From Pithys albifrons albifrons (Eukaryota > Chordata > Aves > Passeriformes > Thamnophilidae), in contig NC_092472.1 in NCBI RefSeq assembly GCF_047495875.1, positions 2,984,349 through 3,048,348 on the forward strand: a DNA stretch of 64,000 bases, read 5' to 3'. Shown here piece by piece: positions 12,642 through 40,592 of the stretch (its first letter is position 1; the number at the start of each line of letters is the position of its first letter). A program made the translations under genes and the position numbers. Below the pieces are notes generated by a model. The model worked only from the letters and a program-made list of their open reading frames with translations. It was not told the DNA's origin and made no database searches.

Positions 12642-14954
12642 TGCCTCCTAGCAACCCCGCATCCCCGCGGCTGGGGACCGCGGCGAGCATCCTCCGGCTC
12701 CCGGCTCCCTGCTCCCGGCTCCCTGCCTGCCTTCCCCGGGAAGGAGCCAGCTGCTTCTGGCTGCCGCTCTCTGTCGCTCTCTGCCACAAGAGCATCCGTC
12801 TGTCCTGATCCCAGAAAAAAAAAATCTCTCCAAAGAGGTTTCGGCGGATGAAGGTGCGGAGCGGAGCTCAGGGAAATGCCGGCGGCTGCAGCAGGACGAG
12901 CAGGAGTGCTGCTCAGGGAAGCCAGCGCTGCCAAGCTGCTGCCCGCCCCGGGGTGAATAAGCCTCACCCGCACGCGTGCCAGCCCTGAATTGCCCTGGCA
13001 CCCCTCCTTTCCGTGATTTTTAGAGCACTGAGCCTTGGAGATGGGAGGGAGAGGAGTAGAAGTGGAGATCAGTAGGACCAGGACCAGTCACACTCCAGTA
13101 TATTCTGAGGGAGAGGGGTGCAGACACCCACACTGAGATCACAGCACTGAGGAGACCGTGGAAAAAGAGCCCTGGGAGACTCCTCTCTCTCCCTCCTTGC
13201 TAAAAAAGGGGTGGCTATGCCATTTGAAATCTTCAGGCATGGTGGTCCCACAACCTTCATCTTCACTGCATTATCCTCACTCTGGAAGGCTTCACCCAGC
13301 TCTCCTTTGCTACTGCATATTAGGTCTGCTCTTCTCTGTCCTTCACCCACCTGCCAGTTCTCCACCCAGACCTTGAGGAGCACACACAACCCTTGAAATC
13401 CCTCCCACTCCATCTCTGCTGAACTGAGCACTGTTCTATACACACATTCCTTCATGGGAATTATTCCACCACACTCTGTATTGCCACGAGGCAGCTCACA
13501 GCCCCTCCAGGCTGTCAGATGTGCCGTGCTGAAGGCTCCTGTTCCTCTGCACAAGTGGCCAAGTCACCTCTGAAGGGCCTCCTCCATCACCATGACTTCA
13601 TGAGGTCACCACGTCATAGGTGCCACCCATCTGTCTGCTGTCCTGGCAGGGATACAGGCCCTGAGAGGTACTATCTATGGCAGGAAAACACCACAGGCTG
13701 CAAGACTTATTCCTGCTGCCATGGATTGCTGAGCCATAGGAGAGGAAAGGACTCCAAATGCTGGACCAACAAGCTGCCACATCACGTGAGTCCTTGTTGA
13801 TGAAGACTTCAAAAAGTAAACGTCAAAGGCAGTTTACTCCTTGCCCTTGTTTCTGTGGAGAGGGAGAACTGGCAGGTCTGAGTTCCTGCAGAGCCCTGAG
13901 GGGATGCAGCCATGGTGAGCTTATTCTTATTTTCCTTGTGCCCACGCACACTGTCCTGCACAATAAATTGCTCTTTCTCCTCCCAGGCGTTCCCACCCAC
14001 CCTATGCATTGCTGCACCCCAACCCCCTCCCAGCATCCCACCCTCTTTCCAGACTCCAGCTGTGCTGGACAAAACGAGTTCAGGCTGCTCAGCAATCCCC
14101 ACTTCAAGGGAAGATTCCCATTTTCCACAGCCTCTGGTGCTGAAGCATTTCCACAAGATGGGAGGCACAGGATGGCACAGCAGCCTGCCCAGGGACAAAT
14201 CCTGGCCTCCATGGGGTGAACTAGGATGAGGAAGGGTCTCTCCTGGATATGCAGCTAAGTTATCCCTGTTTCTCTTAGTGTTTCTCTTGCTAATCTCTCA
14301 TCAGGGGTTGTGTTCTCTCCATCTCTGTCCTGTTTCCATGAGCTCACCTTCAGCAACTCTCTGGGCTTCCCAGTCCTCATCCTGCTGGGAATCCCGTTAG
14401 CACTTCAGTGGTCAGACCACAAGCCCTGTCCCACGCAGGGCGACCCAAAAAAGACATGAGAGCTTTATCTGCTCCAGAGCAGCCAGCATGGCAGGCATAA
14501 ATCCACACAGCTGACCTCTCCCTTCCAAGCAGACTGGCTGTGCCCATCCTGCCCAGTGGGGATTGTTCTCACATGGGTCCAAGCATCACACCAAGCCAGG
14601 GTGATGTGGACATGGCTGTGGTCTGGATACTCATGGAATATCCAGAGTCTGGGCTCTGCATCCTCTGTCCCCTCCTGACCACATTCCAGCTCCTGTCTCC
14701 ATCCTGTGTGACCCCACCAAGGCAGTGTGAGCTGAGACACAGGGCAGCCCATCTGGATCTCTGGGGTAGGCAGCTGCCTGCTTCCTGCCTGCCCACTGCA
14801 GCCAGCACCACCAATCCCTGCCTTCCTTCCTGCATCATCCACTCAGGGCTTCCCAGGCTGAATCCTGGGGGTCCTTGGAGGCTTTGGTCCCTCTGATGGC
14901 ATTGCCTGAAAGGCCTTAAATTTTAAGCTTCCACATCAAAAGGTGGCTGTGGAA

Positions 14955-14972
14955 GGGGGGGGGGGGGGGGGG
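14955..14972. repeat. Poly-G run (18 G)
   Basis: Eighteen consecutive G on the + strand. It could form an intramolecular G-quadruplex, and it is also a likely place for length polymorphism or assembly error. Confidence 0.95.
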
Positions 14973-15845
14973 ACAAGACGACTGAAGAGAGAGTGGAGGG
15001 ACAGCACCATCCCTGTTACCTCATCCCTCAGCCAGCTCTGATCCCAGCGTGGTGCCACGTTACCTCTCTTCTGCTCTCTTCACACATCTCCTTGGCAGCC
15101 ATCGGAGCAAACATCACCCCACAAGCAATGGAAATGCACCCACTCAGGGGATCAGCCACCTTGGCCCTGCTGGTTGTCCACATGGCAGCTACACAGGCTG
15201 GATTGCCTGGATCTGGGAATCCCACAGGTAGGCTCCTCCTGGGGTCTTCTTTGTGATTCACAGCCCAAAAATTGCCTTCACATCTGCAAAACTGCTCCAT
15301 CCCATCATGTCAAACATCTCCTTGTATCCTGAGCCCTTATTTCAGCTTTCCAAATGTGCCCAGCAGCTAATGGCTGTTAAACCACAGCATGTTTTTGCTC
15401 TTGGAGCACAAAGAGCATCTAAAAATATCCCTCTCCAATGCTTTCCTTGCTCTGCTCCAAGACCCGTGAAGATGCTCAGAGCAGCAACCAGTTTCCAGAA
15501 GGGAGGTCAGACAGCAAAGTGATCCCAGCTGGAAGCAGGGATGTATTTCTCCCCTCCTCACCCTGTTCCCCGAGATGGGTGTTGGGACGTGCCATGAGGA
15601 CTGTTCCATGTCCCCGGCCAGGCGTTATCTGGTGGCAGCAGCTTGTGGAGCAGTGACAGGACAATCGTCACACCGATACGTCAGTGTGTTCCATGAGTTC
15701 CCAGTACACCCGTGTTGTCCAGCACGTTCAAATCCTTTAAATTTAAGTCCTTTAAATTTATTTCTGATGGCGTGTGCTGGTCTCAGTGCCCACCCCACCA
15801 GGTGGCTGCTCTGAATGTCCCCAGCGGGGTTCTGGGTCTCCTCTG

Positions 15846-15912
15846 GAGGTGGCAGAGGGTTGGAACAAGATGAGCTTTAAGGTCCCTTCCAACCAAACCA
15901 TCCTATGATCCT
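15846..15912 (+). repeat. Short CR1 terminus
   Basis: Only the last 65 or so bases of a CR1: 'gaacaagatgagctttaaggtcccttccaaccaaaccatcctatgatcc'. The only interspersed repeat I see between RELL2 and HDAC3. Confidence 0.75.
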
Positions 15913-16839
15913 TGCTCCATACTTGGGCACTGGCATCCTAAACAGAAACCCACATGGAAGGAGCAGCATTCCCACAGGAGGTGGCAGAGCCAGTCGGAAG
16001 CATCGTTTAATAATCCCACGATATAATCACACCTTGACATGTTCTCTCATCCATCGGCAGCCGTCACAACACCTGAAATTCCATGTCATCCCACTGTCAC
16101 CTTGCTATCCCAGCAGTCTCATCCCACACATGTGGGAAATCCTTCTTGCTGCACATTGAAGGGTCTTGCTCCTGCATGTTTATCACCCAGGATCCTCTGA
16201 GAAGCCAGGGAAGATCCCAGTGCCCATCTGCCATCATCTCCATCCCCAGCCAGCTCTTGGGGTGACCCTTGGGGGTCCTTCTCCTCTCTGAGACCCTGGA
16301 GGGGCAGGCAGTCTCTCTCCAGCACAGTATCCTTTATCCCAACCTCCTGCCCATGGGAAGGCATCTTGCAAGAGACCAGCAGGACCAAGCACTGATTTCA
16401 GCCAACTCCTTTTCCAAGCCTTTGGGCCACTCCATTCATCCTTCCTTCTTTCCAGCCCACAGGGAACAGACTTTTACCACCATTCCCAGTTGGTACCTGC
16501 TCATTCCCAGTCAATTCCCAGCTCTGGTCGAGGTTCCGGTTACCCCCATTCCACATGGCTGCCTCTTCCCACCTGGCAATTTCCCACCCAGCTTTTGTCC
16601 TCCCCCTGCCTGGTGGTGCCTCCCTGTCCCATTCCCTGCCAACCCTGGGGGTCAGAAGGACCTGCACCCTGCCGGGGTGGGACTGGGAGGGTTGTGGGCT
16701 GGGTGGCAGCAGGTGGTGGCAGATCTCCATCCTTCAGGGATCGGGAGCTGCTCCCCAGAACAAGGTGAGTCCCAGCAAGGTGCAAGTGTGTCCCAAAGGA
16801 CCCCACTGCCACCTCCACTGTGCCCTCAGTGAGTGGTCT

Positions 16840-17720
16840 GTGGCAACTGGGAGTGACTGGGGAAGGCTAGGAGTGACTAGAGGAGAAGTGGATGTAACTG
16901 GTGGGCAACTGGGGGCGACTGAGGGCTGCCATAGATCTCAGGAAAGAATCCAGTGGGGAACTGGGACCTTCTGGGAGTAACTGGAAGCACCTGGGTGTAA
17001 CTGGGAGCACTTGGGGGTTACTGGTATAGCTGAGGGTGCTCGGATAGCAGAAGTAGTTATGGAGGAGAATCCAGAGACAACTGGGAGCAGCTGGGAGTGA
17101 CTGGGGGCAGCTGGGAGTGACTAGGGGACAGCTGTAATAGAGAATCCAGCTGGGAATGACTGGGAGACAGGTGGAGCTAATTGGTGAGCAGCTGGGTGTG
17201 ACTGGGAGACAGGTGGGGCTAACTGGTGAGCAGCTGGGTGTGACTGGGGGCTGCCATAGACCTGCAGAAGATGATTCAGTGGGTAGCTGTGATCTGCTGG
17301 GTGTAACTGGGAGCACCTGGGGGTGACTGGGAGCACCTGGGGGTGACTAGAGAGAAGACCTGGAGTTATGGGAGAGGGAGTCCAGCAGACAACTGTGAGC
17401 AGCTGGGAGTAACTGGGGGCAGCTGAAACTGCCTGGGGATATGTGAGGGGCAGCGCGGGGGGGTAACTGGGAGCAGCTGAGGATGGCTGGGGAGAAGGTA
17501 CAGGGTTATGGGACAGAATCCAGCAGGCAACTGGGGCTGCCTGTGGGCAGCTGCGGGCAGCGCGGTGACACTGCGGCGCAACCCGATGTGACTGTGGGCG
17601 GCTGGGGGCAACTGGGGTGACTGGGAGCAACTGGGGTGACTGGGAGCCAGCTGTGCCGTGCTTGGGAGCAGTTGTGAAGCTCCGGTGGGAACTGGGATGA
17701 CCCCGCAGCAACTGGGATGT
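16840..17720. repeat. Degenerate minisatellite rich in CAGCTG/CACCTG, upstream of HDAC3
   Basis: Nearly 0.9 kb built from variants of a unit of about 21 bases, with cores such as ACTGGGAGCACCTGGG and ACTGGGGGCAGCTGGG. Many units hold an E-box (CAGCTG or CACCTG). G-richness is on the + strand throughout. Long open frames across it on the minus strand are an effect of the repeat. The array stops about 35-40 bases before the HDAC3 promoter repeats begin. Confidence 0.85.
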
Positions 17721-17755
17721 GCTGCGGGCGGGCACTGGGACCGCGGGGCGCCCTT

Positions 17756-33584
<15,829 letters not shown>

Positions 33585-34650
33585 GGGCTCTGGACTGCTT
33601 GGCATCCCATGTTGGACATGAATTCTTGGAGCACTTAACTGGGCCTTGTAGGAGCCAGTTAGCCCTCCCTTCATCTTAGACTGCACATGGTGGTAGCAGA
33701 AACAGCACCACTGCAGGATTCTGCCACCTGGAGAGGGAGACAACAATGAAATATGTTCCTTACTTTCCACCACATGTCACGGTTCCAGCTGTCAATGCTC
33801 TGGGAAGTGGGATCCATGCTGTGTCCTGGCTGGCTTCCTTCAGAGCATGACCCGTGCTCTGTGGCTCCTGTGCAGGCTCCTGCCAGCCAGGTGGGAGCTG
33901 GAGCAGCTGTGCCTGCAATCTCTGCCTCTCTCCAGCACCACTGGACCCATCCTGCTCTCCCCAGCCCTCCACTCAGGTACCCACTTGACTCTCCTCTGCA
34001 GCTTGCACTGAGTTCCTTCCTGATAGCCCTTCCAACCATCTGATGCTCCACAGCTGGAGGAAAATTATTGGAGAAGACAAGGCCAGTTGTGGGGTTGGGG
34101 TCAGGAGTATCCTTGGAGCAGGGAGCAAGGGATGGGAGGATGTGTGCAGAGGATAGGCTTGTTCCTTCCCCCCACACCCAGATTTGCATTCACAAATGAA
34201 TTCTGCAACAGTCTGCTGAGCTGGACTCAACTTCCCTGCTGTGTTTATTCTTTGAGAGGCTAAAATCCCTGTGGAACAGAGGTTTGGCTGCCAAGGTCAG
34301 TACATGGTGTGTCTTGCACCTTTAATACAACTTCCACCTGTCTTTTCCAAGTTCACACATGGCCCTTCTGTGTGTTAGCAAGAGATTTGGAATGCTTGCT
34401 CCAAGTGGAAACCCTTCCCTCTTGACTGCACTCAGCAGACACGGGTGAGGGAAGCTCCTCCAAGTCCTCTGTCTTTTTACCCTCACACAGCAAAGATTTC
34501 TCTCAGCCATCCCTCAAGGCCCAGACTTTGCTACTCCTTCTGCTGAGCTGTCACCTGGTACCTATGGTGGTTTGGAACATGCTCTCTGGGGAGGTGGGAG
34601 GGTTTAGCCTCTTTCTGTACGGTTTTGTTTGTTTACTGATGTCTTTAAAC

Positions 34651-34656
34651 ATTAAA
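34651..34656 (+). terminator. HDAC3: HDAC3 poly(A) signal ATTAAA
   Basis: ATTAAA lies 1.07 kb after the HDAC3 stop codon. It is followed after about 25-40 bases by a GT/T-rich downstream element (ctgttgttcgtgtgtt). No earlier AATAAA is seen in the 3' UTR, so the predicted UTR is 33585 to about 34675. Confidence 0.7.
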
Positions 34657-35329
34657 TAAGAGGCAGTATTTTTCTTACCTGACCTGTTGTTCGTGTGTTT
34701 AATCCTCACACCTTTTTGGCTCCTGTTCTCCCAAGGATCAAAGACATCCATGGCAAGGTAGTGTTATCCACTGTCTGAGTGAATGGAGGGAATTCTCCTC
34801 AGAGTAAATGGTGAGTTTTCAGCATCACTGCACATGACAGTGCCCTGAACTCCCTTACATGAGGCCAGATGTACTGGACACTTGCTTATGCCTCTGAATC
34901 CAGTAAAAGCTTTGTAGGAAGCTGCAGAGCTGCTCCAGCAAATCTTTCGTGCAGTTATTTTAAATATGATTTCTTTGAGTTGCAGTGTCCATAACAGCCT
35001 GCTCTTTTGCAATTTCCCAAGTCCCATGTTGGTGGCTGATTTGTAGTTTATGTAAGTACAATATGAACTAACCGCTAAGTCAGGGTTATTCCCAGCAGGT
35101 GCCCAGTGAAATCCCAGGAATAAGTTGTGGTACAGTTTAACTGAGGGTGGAGAAGAATGATCAAAGGTATAGCATAGCTCCTGTGTGAGGAATGACTTGG
35201 TGGATCAGGATCCATTAGCTTGGGAGGGAGAGCTGATCTGGGAACATATCCCTAAGGTCATAACCATGAGCATAGGAAAGGGTTTCTCCAAATACTATGT
35301 ATCAGGGGAGAATAAACTGAAAGCAGGAA

Positions 35330-35612
35330 CTTCATAAGGGCCTGGAGTGATAGGACAAGGGGGAATGGCTTCCCACTGCCAGAGGGCAAGGTTAGGTGGG
35401 ATATTGGGAAGGAATTCTTCCCTGTGAGGGTGGGCAGGCCCTGGCACAGGCTGCCCAGAGAAGCTGTGGCTGCCCCATCCCTAGAAGTGTCCAAGGTCAG
35501 ATTGGACAGGGCTTGGAGCAACCTGGGCTGGTGGAAGGTGTCCCTGCCCATGGCAGGGGGTTGGGATCCCTAAGTTTCTTTCCAACCCAAACCATTCTTG
35601 TGTTTCCATTAT
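35330..35612 (+). repeat. CR1 tail downstream of HDAC3
   Basis: 'ggacaagggggaatggcttcccactgccagagggc...gaattcttccctgtgagggtgggcagg...ccaacccaaaccattcttgtg'. Confidence 0.9.
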
Positions 35613-36659
35613 TCTATCAAATGAATCTACCAAGGGCCAGCTCAAAATAAGTGGTTTTGCACACACTAAGGTTTTGTCACCCAGTGCTGGGAATATGGTT
35701 TCAAAAAGGGTCTGGGGGAAAGAAGAGTTGAGGTTGTAAACACAAAGACACTGGGTACAGATTGTGGGTGAGTACTCTAGAGAAGCCTTGCTGTGTGCTG
35801 GTCCTGGGCTTGTGCTATTCATTTATTTGGCCACTGGGATACATGGACCTTACTCTGATTCCTGTTTGATCAGCTGTATTTGTTTCTACTGTTCCGCACT
35901 AAGAAAATGTTCTTGGCAAATCCGGAGGCACAAAATGCTGCTCCACTGGCTGGTCAAACTTGGAGAGTAATAGAAGACAATAGAAAATAAATTGGTTTAT
36001 TCCAGCTTTCCATCTCAGCTGGTGTCACAGAGCTGGCATGTTCCCTCTGCTGATGTCACTACCCTTTATGGCAATGCTGATTTACAGGAGGAATTCAGGC
36101 TCACACCTTGGTTTAAAAAAGAAATTCCCCCTTGTAATTCTCTTAGCCATGAAGATGGACATAACTTCACCTTGCTGACCCCCAGCCAGCTTTTTTTCCC
36201 CCAGCACTGCTCAGGCTTTGTCTTTTCAGAGTTCCACTGTCTCCTGCCTTTTGCAACAGGACTGGGAATTTGGAGTATAATCTCACACGGGTTTCTAAAG
36301 GTGGATTTGTTTTCCCTGCTTTGCGAAATGACTGGGACACAAGTTTGTTCTGCAGAGATCTTGCTCTCCAGTGTTTCAGGGCTGCTGGAACCACCTTAGC
36401 CCCACATTTATCCCTGGCATCACCCTATCATGGGCTCCTGGTGCCAGGGTGAGACCTGGGTGAACCTGACACCCTACCCCTTCTTGATGTCCCAGGTAAG
36501 GTGACACACCTGCACCTCTACATCACTGACACCAGACTGCTTGGCTGCTCCCTAGAACTCAGGGTGGGCTGGCAAAAACTGCAATTAAATGTGGCCAAAT
36601 CTGATTAGCTGTGTTTGAGAACACCCACCTGCAGATCTCAGTACAACAAGGACTGTGCT

Positions 36660-36880
36660 GAGCTGCAGTGAGGAGTGGGCAGCAGGATCAGGGCAGGGTT
36701 GGCTCTCCTGGTTTCAAGGCACTGCTGCTCATGTCCAACTTTCCACTGACCAGGACCCTCAGGTCCCTTCCCACAGTGCTGGTCTCCAGCCTCTCCTTCC
36801 TCAGTCTGTCCCATCCCAAGGGCAGAATCCAGCTCTTGTCTTTGTTAAACTTCACAGCTCAGCTGAAACCAGCTTGGGCC
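36660..36880 (-). repeat. CR1-like fragment, inverted
   Basis: 'caggaccctcaggtcccttcccacagtgctggtctccagcc...ggcagaatccagctcttgtctttgttaaacttcac' resembles an upstream part of CR1 read in antisense; no terminus present. A short tail-like piece 'tttaggttggaaattatctttaagatcaagtccaacc' lies at 37160-37215. Confidence 0.5.
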
Positions 36881-37394
36881 TGGGGCAAACCCTGTTACCC
36901 CACCCCTGCTCTCACTGCAGCCATTGGCCATCAGTTTCTAGCTTTGCCTCTCCATAATTTTTCCTTAAGCTGAGCTGTCCTGTGGTGTTTGTTTCCAGCA
37001 TTTGGGATGAGGATTAAGGCTGATTACTACTTCACTTGGGACATGTCTGCCATTCTTTGAGGCACAGCAATTCCACCATTATCAAATCCAGAACACTGCT
37101 GTGTTTGGGCAGGAAGAGCTGCCAGGATTCAGGTGTTTGTATTGACAGCAGTTTCCAGAATAGAGTAATTTAGGTTGGAAATTATCTTTAAGATCAAGTC
37201 CAACCTTTAACTTGTGGTGTCCTCCCTAAGAGAAGGGCATGTCAGACTTCTGGCAGAGGTTCTTCTGAGCAGATGGTTTGTCCAGCAAGAGCAGAGCTCA
37301 GCCCTGTGCAGAGCACAGTCTGGGGCATCATGAAGTTTAGGGGATGTACTGGAGAAGGAAAAGGTATTTTATATTGTATTTCCCTTCTTTTTAG

Positions 37395-37455
37395 ATTACT
37401 CAGCTGATCAACCAGGGTGGAGAAAACTGAAGCAGAGTGGTGGAACTGGAGACAG
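37395..37455 (+). pseudogene. DIAPH1-like relic exon a (formin coiled coil)
   Basis: Follows a good polypyrimidine tract and TAG (ending at 37394) and ends at CAG|GT. In one frame it reads TRVEKTEAE; after a shift it reads VELET. The diaphanous formin DIAPH1 has KTKVEKSEAK-AAELEKK at the start of its coiled coil, as I recall it, and the nucleotide match runs through both frames. No single frame is open across the segment, so it cannot be a working exon as written. Position and order just after HDAC3 agree with DIAPH1, its neighbour in human. Confidence 0.42.
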
Positions 37456-37949
37456 GTTTTTTGCTGATGTGGCTGGGTAAGAGAAGGATTAGCAGGACTC
37501 AAACTAAAGGCTGGTTTACCTGATGCTGGACTGCAAGTGCTGCCACTCACTGCTGCCTAATTGGTTACCCCTGTACAGGTTGTGCTTGATCTTTCTGACA
37601 GAGCATGGGCTCACATCTTAATTTAAAATAAAAGACCCCAAACAGGTTGCAGCTGTCACAGGGAGGGAAAGCTGTAATGGATCCTTTCCAACAAGAAAGG
37701 TGTCGTTCCAGTGTGAATCTGTCCCTTGGGAAGCCTGGGGTAATGTTGGTGGACTAGAGATGGGCTGTTAGAGGGCTTTTTGCCTCTTTGGTTAGGCAGA
37801 GGGATGGATCTTCATGTCTGGATGTCACTGGAGTGCTGCATGAAGGCTGGGTGGTTGGGATTTTGGGGAAAACCAAGGAAGGCCCTCTCTGCCTGTATAT
37901 ACACAACTCCTTGTACATCCCTGCTCAGCCCTGTTTGTTGCCTCTGCAG

Positions 37950-38115
37950 CTGCACATGGAAGAGCTGCAGGTTGAAGTGAAAAGGATGCAAAGGGACTTT
38001 GAGGAGATGCACATGGTGGGAAGGAGATGCTGAACATGGAGAAGGATTGTGGAGAAGCAGGAGTTGGCAAGGAAAGTCTCCCATCCTCAGATGGGAGAGG
38101 GCGAGAAGATCCAGC
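37950..38115 (+). pseudogene. DIAPH1-like relic exon b (formin coiled coil)
   Basis: Preceded by gttgcctctgcAG. The first frame reads MEELQVEVKRMQRDFEEM and then meets a stop at 38030-38032. About 23 bases later another frame reads EKQELARKVS. The DIAPH1 coiled coil, as I recall it, has ELQVEMKKMESDFEQ and, about 20 residues further, EKQDLEAEVS. Both matches are in order and at the right distance, but in different frames, so at least one frameshift separates them. This is the clearest of the three relic segments. Confidence 0.55.
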
Positions 38116-39736
38116 TTGGGCCTAGATATGGGCTGATGAATTAGGGAAGGGGTACAGAATATCAGAGACTGTTCTGTGTCCCTGCCTATAGAGAGGTGAC
38201 ATGGGAGGGAGTAGAAACAATGATGAAAGGCTGCCCTGGTCAGAGATTTGGGGAGTGCCCTCAGAAAGTAGAGCTGAAAAGGCAGAAAAGTAAAAAGCAG
38301 AAAGACAAAGAAGCTGAATGACCCCGGTGCTGCTCCTGGCTGCTTCCTCCTGGCCTTTTCTCTTGTTGGTGTCCAGAGATCTGGAGTCAGCAGGATGAGT
38401 CCACAGATGACTCCTTTAATTCCTCCCCAGCCCAAAAGTGGTCCCTGGGTCAGCTTTCTTTGAGCTTATTCTCAACCTGCTCTTGTTCAGAGGCACCTTG
38501 TGTGTTTTGTGCTGTCAAGAGATTTGAATCACAGGTTTAACAATGGAGTAATCTGCCTTAATCTTTCCTTCTGTGCTTGGTCCAGTGTTTCCCTCACATG
38601 TTCTTTCAGCTCAGCACAACCCAAATGTGCCCTGGAGAGCCCTGGTTTACAAGGGACTGATTCTGGAGAGCCTTGACCTTTTCCTGGACACAGAAACTCC
38701 CTCTCAGAACATTCTGAGAGTTGCTTTCCTGTATTAATAAAGTGTGGGGCAGGAAAAAGTAGAAATGCTGTGATCATGTTACTCAGGATGCCCAGTGTTA
38801 GGTGCCATCCTCAGTCCAAGCACCAGGCAGTCTGTTCATACTTCATTTTGTCCTTTGGATAGCAAAGACTGAACAGTTCAGGAATTTTCTGAGTTTGAAT
38901 GTGGACATTTCTGCTCCTAAGTCCTTTCTCTGATAGCATTAGTTTATATTTTTGAAACTTACTGACTACTTTACCTCCTGAGAAAAATAAAGCAAGATAA
39001 AGCTTCTTGTAATTGTTTGTACAAAAGAATTGCTCTTGAAATTTAATTTCATTAGAAATCCCTTTCTTGGTGACTACAAACTTTTTTCATTCACCTGGCT
39101 CATTCTGTCTGATGCCAGGGTTGGGTCTAAAGCTGAGAGAGGAGAGGAGAGGAGGGCATGTGGTGGAAAGGGCTTGTGCAGGAGAGGAGGTCTGTCAGGG
39201 TCTCCAAGGTTCAGACTGTGAGGGCTACGGGCTCACTATGGTGTGGATATGGACCATGAGGGCACAGGCTCTGGCTGTCCTGCAGATCCACAGAATTTTC
39301 CCTGTTTATCCTCACTGACATGAGGATGGTGCAAAGAGAGAACTGGGGGTTTCTTTCTGTGCCACATAGTGCATCTCCAGCACCTTGTTTGATCTTCAGG
39401 GACAAAGATCACTGGGACATTTTAAATATATTCCCCAGCTTCCTAACACTGGAGATGAAACTAAAAACCCACCACAGGTCTCTGAGACCTGTTCCAACCC
39501 CTGAATTTTGGGGTTGGAAGCAGACTCTACTTGACTGCTGTGCTTCCAGCTGTACTTTTCTCACCAGACCTTGTGCTTTTTCAGGGGAGGAGGACACCAA
39601 GTCCCCAGGTGATGGTACAAGTCGATGGACAGGTGGAGCTTTGAGAAGGACCCAATCATCTGGGACATGCTTGAGGGTGGTGCCCTGTTTGCTGTGGCAT
39701 GAGCTGACCACCAGCATGTTCTTATTTCTGCTTCAG

Positions 39737-39832
39737 GTGGAGAGGCTCAAAGAAGATCTTGAAGGTACTGAGAGAGAAAAGGCTTCAGGCTCCTTTTCCC
39801 TGCCTGCAGCTTCACTCCAGACACTTGAGTGA
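39737..39832 (+). pseudogene. DIAPH1-like relic exon c (end of formin coiled coil)
   Basis: After an acceptor-like ttctgcttcAG the frame reads VERLKEDLEGTEREKASGSF and ends at a stop (TGA 39830-39832). DIAPH1, as I recall it, continues its coiled coil with EVAKLTKELEDAKKEMAS before a serine/alanine stretch and the proline-rich FH1 region. Here the expected polyproline region does not follow, and nothing like an FH2 domain is found further on. Confidence 0.42.
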
Positions 39833-40334
39833 GTGTCCAGCCACCACCAGCAACTCCTTCTGGAGACTTCCAGCCACATCCTCCACTCTTTGGATGTTCT
39901 GGAATGAGGAATGTTCTCCATGAGGGTATTCCCCCTGCTGCCTTTGGCTTCAGATTTGAAGGAGTCTGTGCACCTTGACTGATTCCATGGGGATTGTGTC
40001 CAAAGAAAATTCTCAGCCAGCTGTACAACAGTGAATACCACATTGGAATAAGGTAGGACATACCCCTTAAAGGCCACCTCACACCTTGATTTCTCACCCC
40101 AGCAAGCTCACCTTTGTGTCTCCCCTCACATCACACTGGCTGAGGGGTGTCAAGGCCCTGCTTTTCCTGTGCTATAGAATAGCAAAGTTTTGTGAAGTGA
40201 GTGATTCCCTCTTTGCTTCCATGAATAGAGAGGACAGGACAGAGCACTCAGGGACCTGAAGGTCTCCAGAATCCATGGGGGGACCTGGCTTGCATCAGAC
40301 TGGCACCTGCTTTCCTCTATCACCTTTGAAGGCT

Positions 40335-40592
40335 CTGTGGGCTGGAAGGTCTTCAGGCTGAGAAAGCTGGGACTGTTCAGCCTGGAGAAGAGACAGAAGA
40401 GGGCTTTCAAGAGAGCTGGAGAGGGACTCTGCATCAGGAGTTGTAGTGACAGGAAAAGGGGGAATGGCTTTACACTGAAAGTCAGGAGTTTTAGATTGGA
40501 TATACTGAAGAAATTCCTCCCTGTGAGAACGGTGAGGCCCTGGCACAGGTCATCCAGAGAGCTGTGGCTGCCCCATCCCTGGAAGTGCCCAA
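40335..40592 (+). repeat. CR1 tail
   Basis: 'ggctgagaaagctgggactgttcagcctggagaagag...tgaagaaattcctccctgtgag...tggctgccccatccctggaag'. Lacks the very 3' end. Confidence 0.85.

Larger units (their letters stand above)
12302..12650 (-). promoter_or_regulatory. RELL2: RELL2 promoter and non-coding first exon
   Basis: Bases about 12040-12990 are much richer in G+C and CpG than their surroundings. On the minus strand a near-perfect donor, GGCC|GTGAGTACC (12301-12293), faces the acceptor CTCCTAG (ending at 11838) that precedes the RELL2 start codon by six bases. I infer a non-coding exon with its 3' end at 12302 and a start site somewhere between 12450 and 12900. The exact start cannot be read from sequence alone; there is no clear TATA box, as expected of a CpG-island promoter. 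Confidence 0.55.
12990..16830. other. Intergenic region between RELL2 and HDAC3 promoters
   Basis: About 3.8 kb with no exon I can support on either strand. It contains a run of 18 G (14955-14972) and one short CR1 tail (15846-15912). Nothing else here resembles a gene or a structured RNA. Confidence 0.6.
34680..37390. other. Region between HDAC3 3' end and the formin relic
   Basis: No exon recognised. In particular I could not find counterparts of the N-terminal GTPase-binding or DID exons of a formin. It holds the CR1 tail at 35330-35612, an older CR1-like fragment at 36660-36880 and a short tail at 37160-37215. Confidence 0.5.

Noticed and set aside
11943..12851. Plus-strand open frames of about 290-300 codons over the RELL2 CpG island
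   Set aside because: Arg/Pro/Ala-rich, antisense to RELL2 exon 1 and promoter, no splice structure or known domain.
38281..38320. Lysine-rich frame KVELKRQKSKKQKDKEAE near the formin relic
   Set aside because: It resembles the basic stretch of a formin FH2 region only in composition, and its position between coiled-coil segments is wrong.
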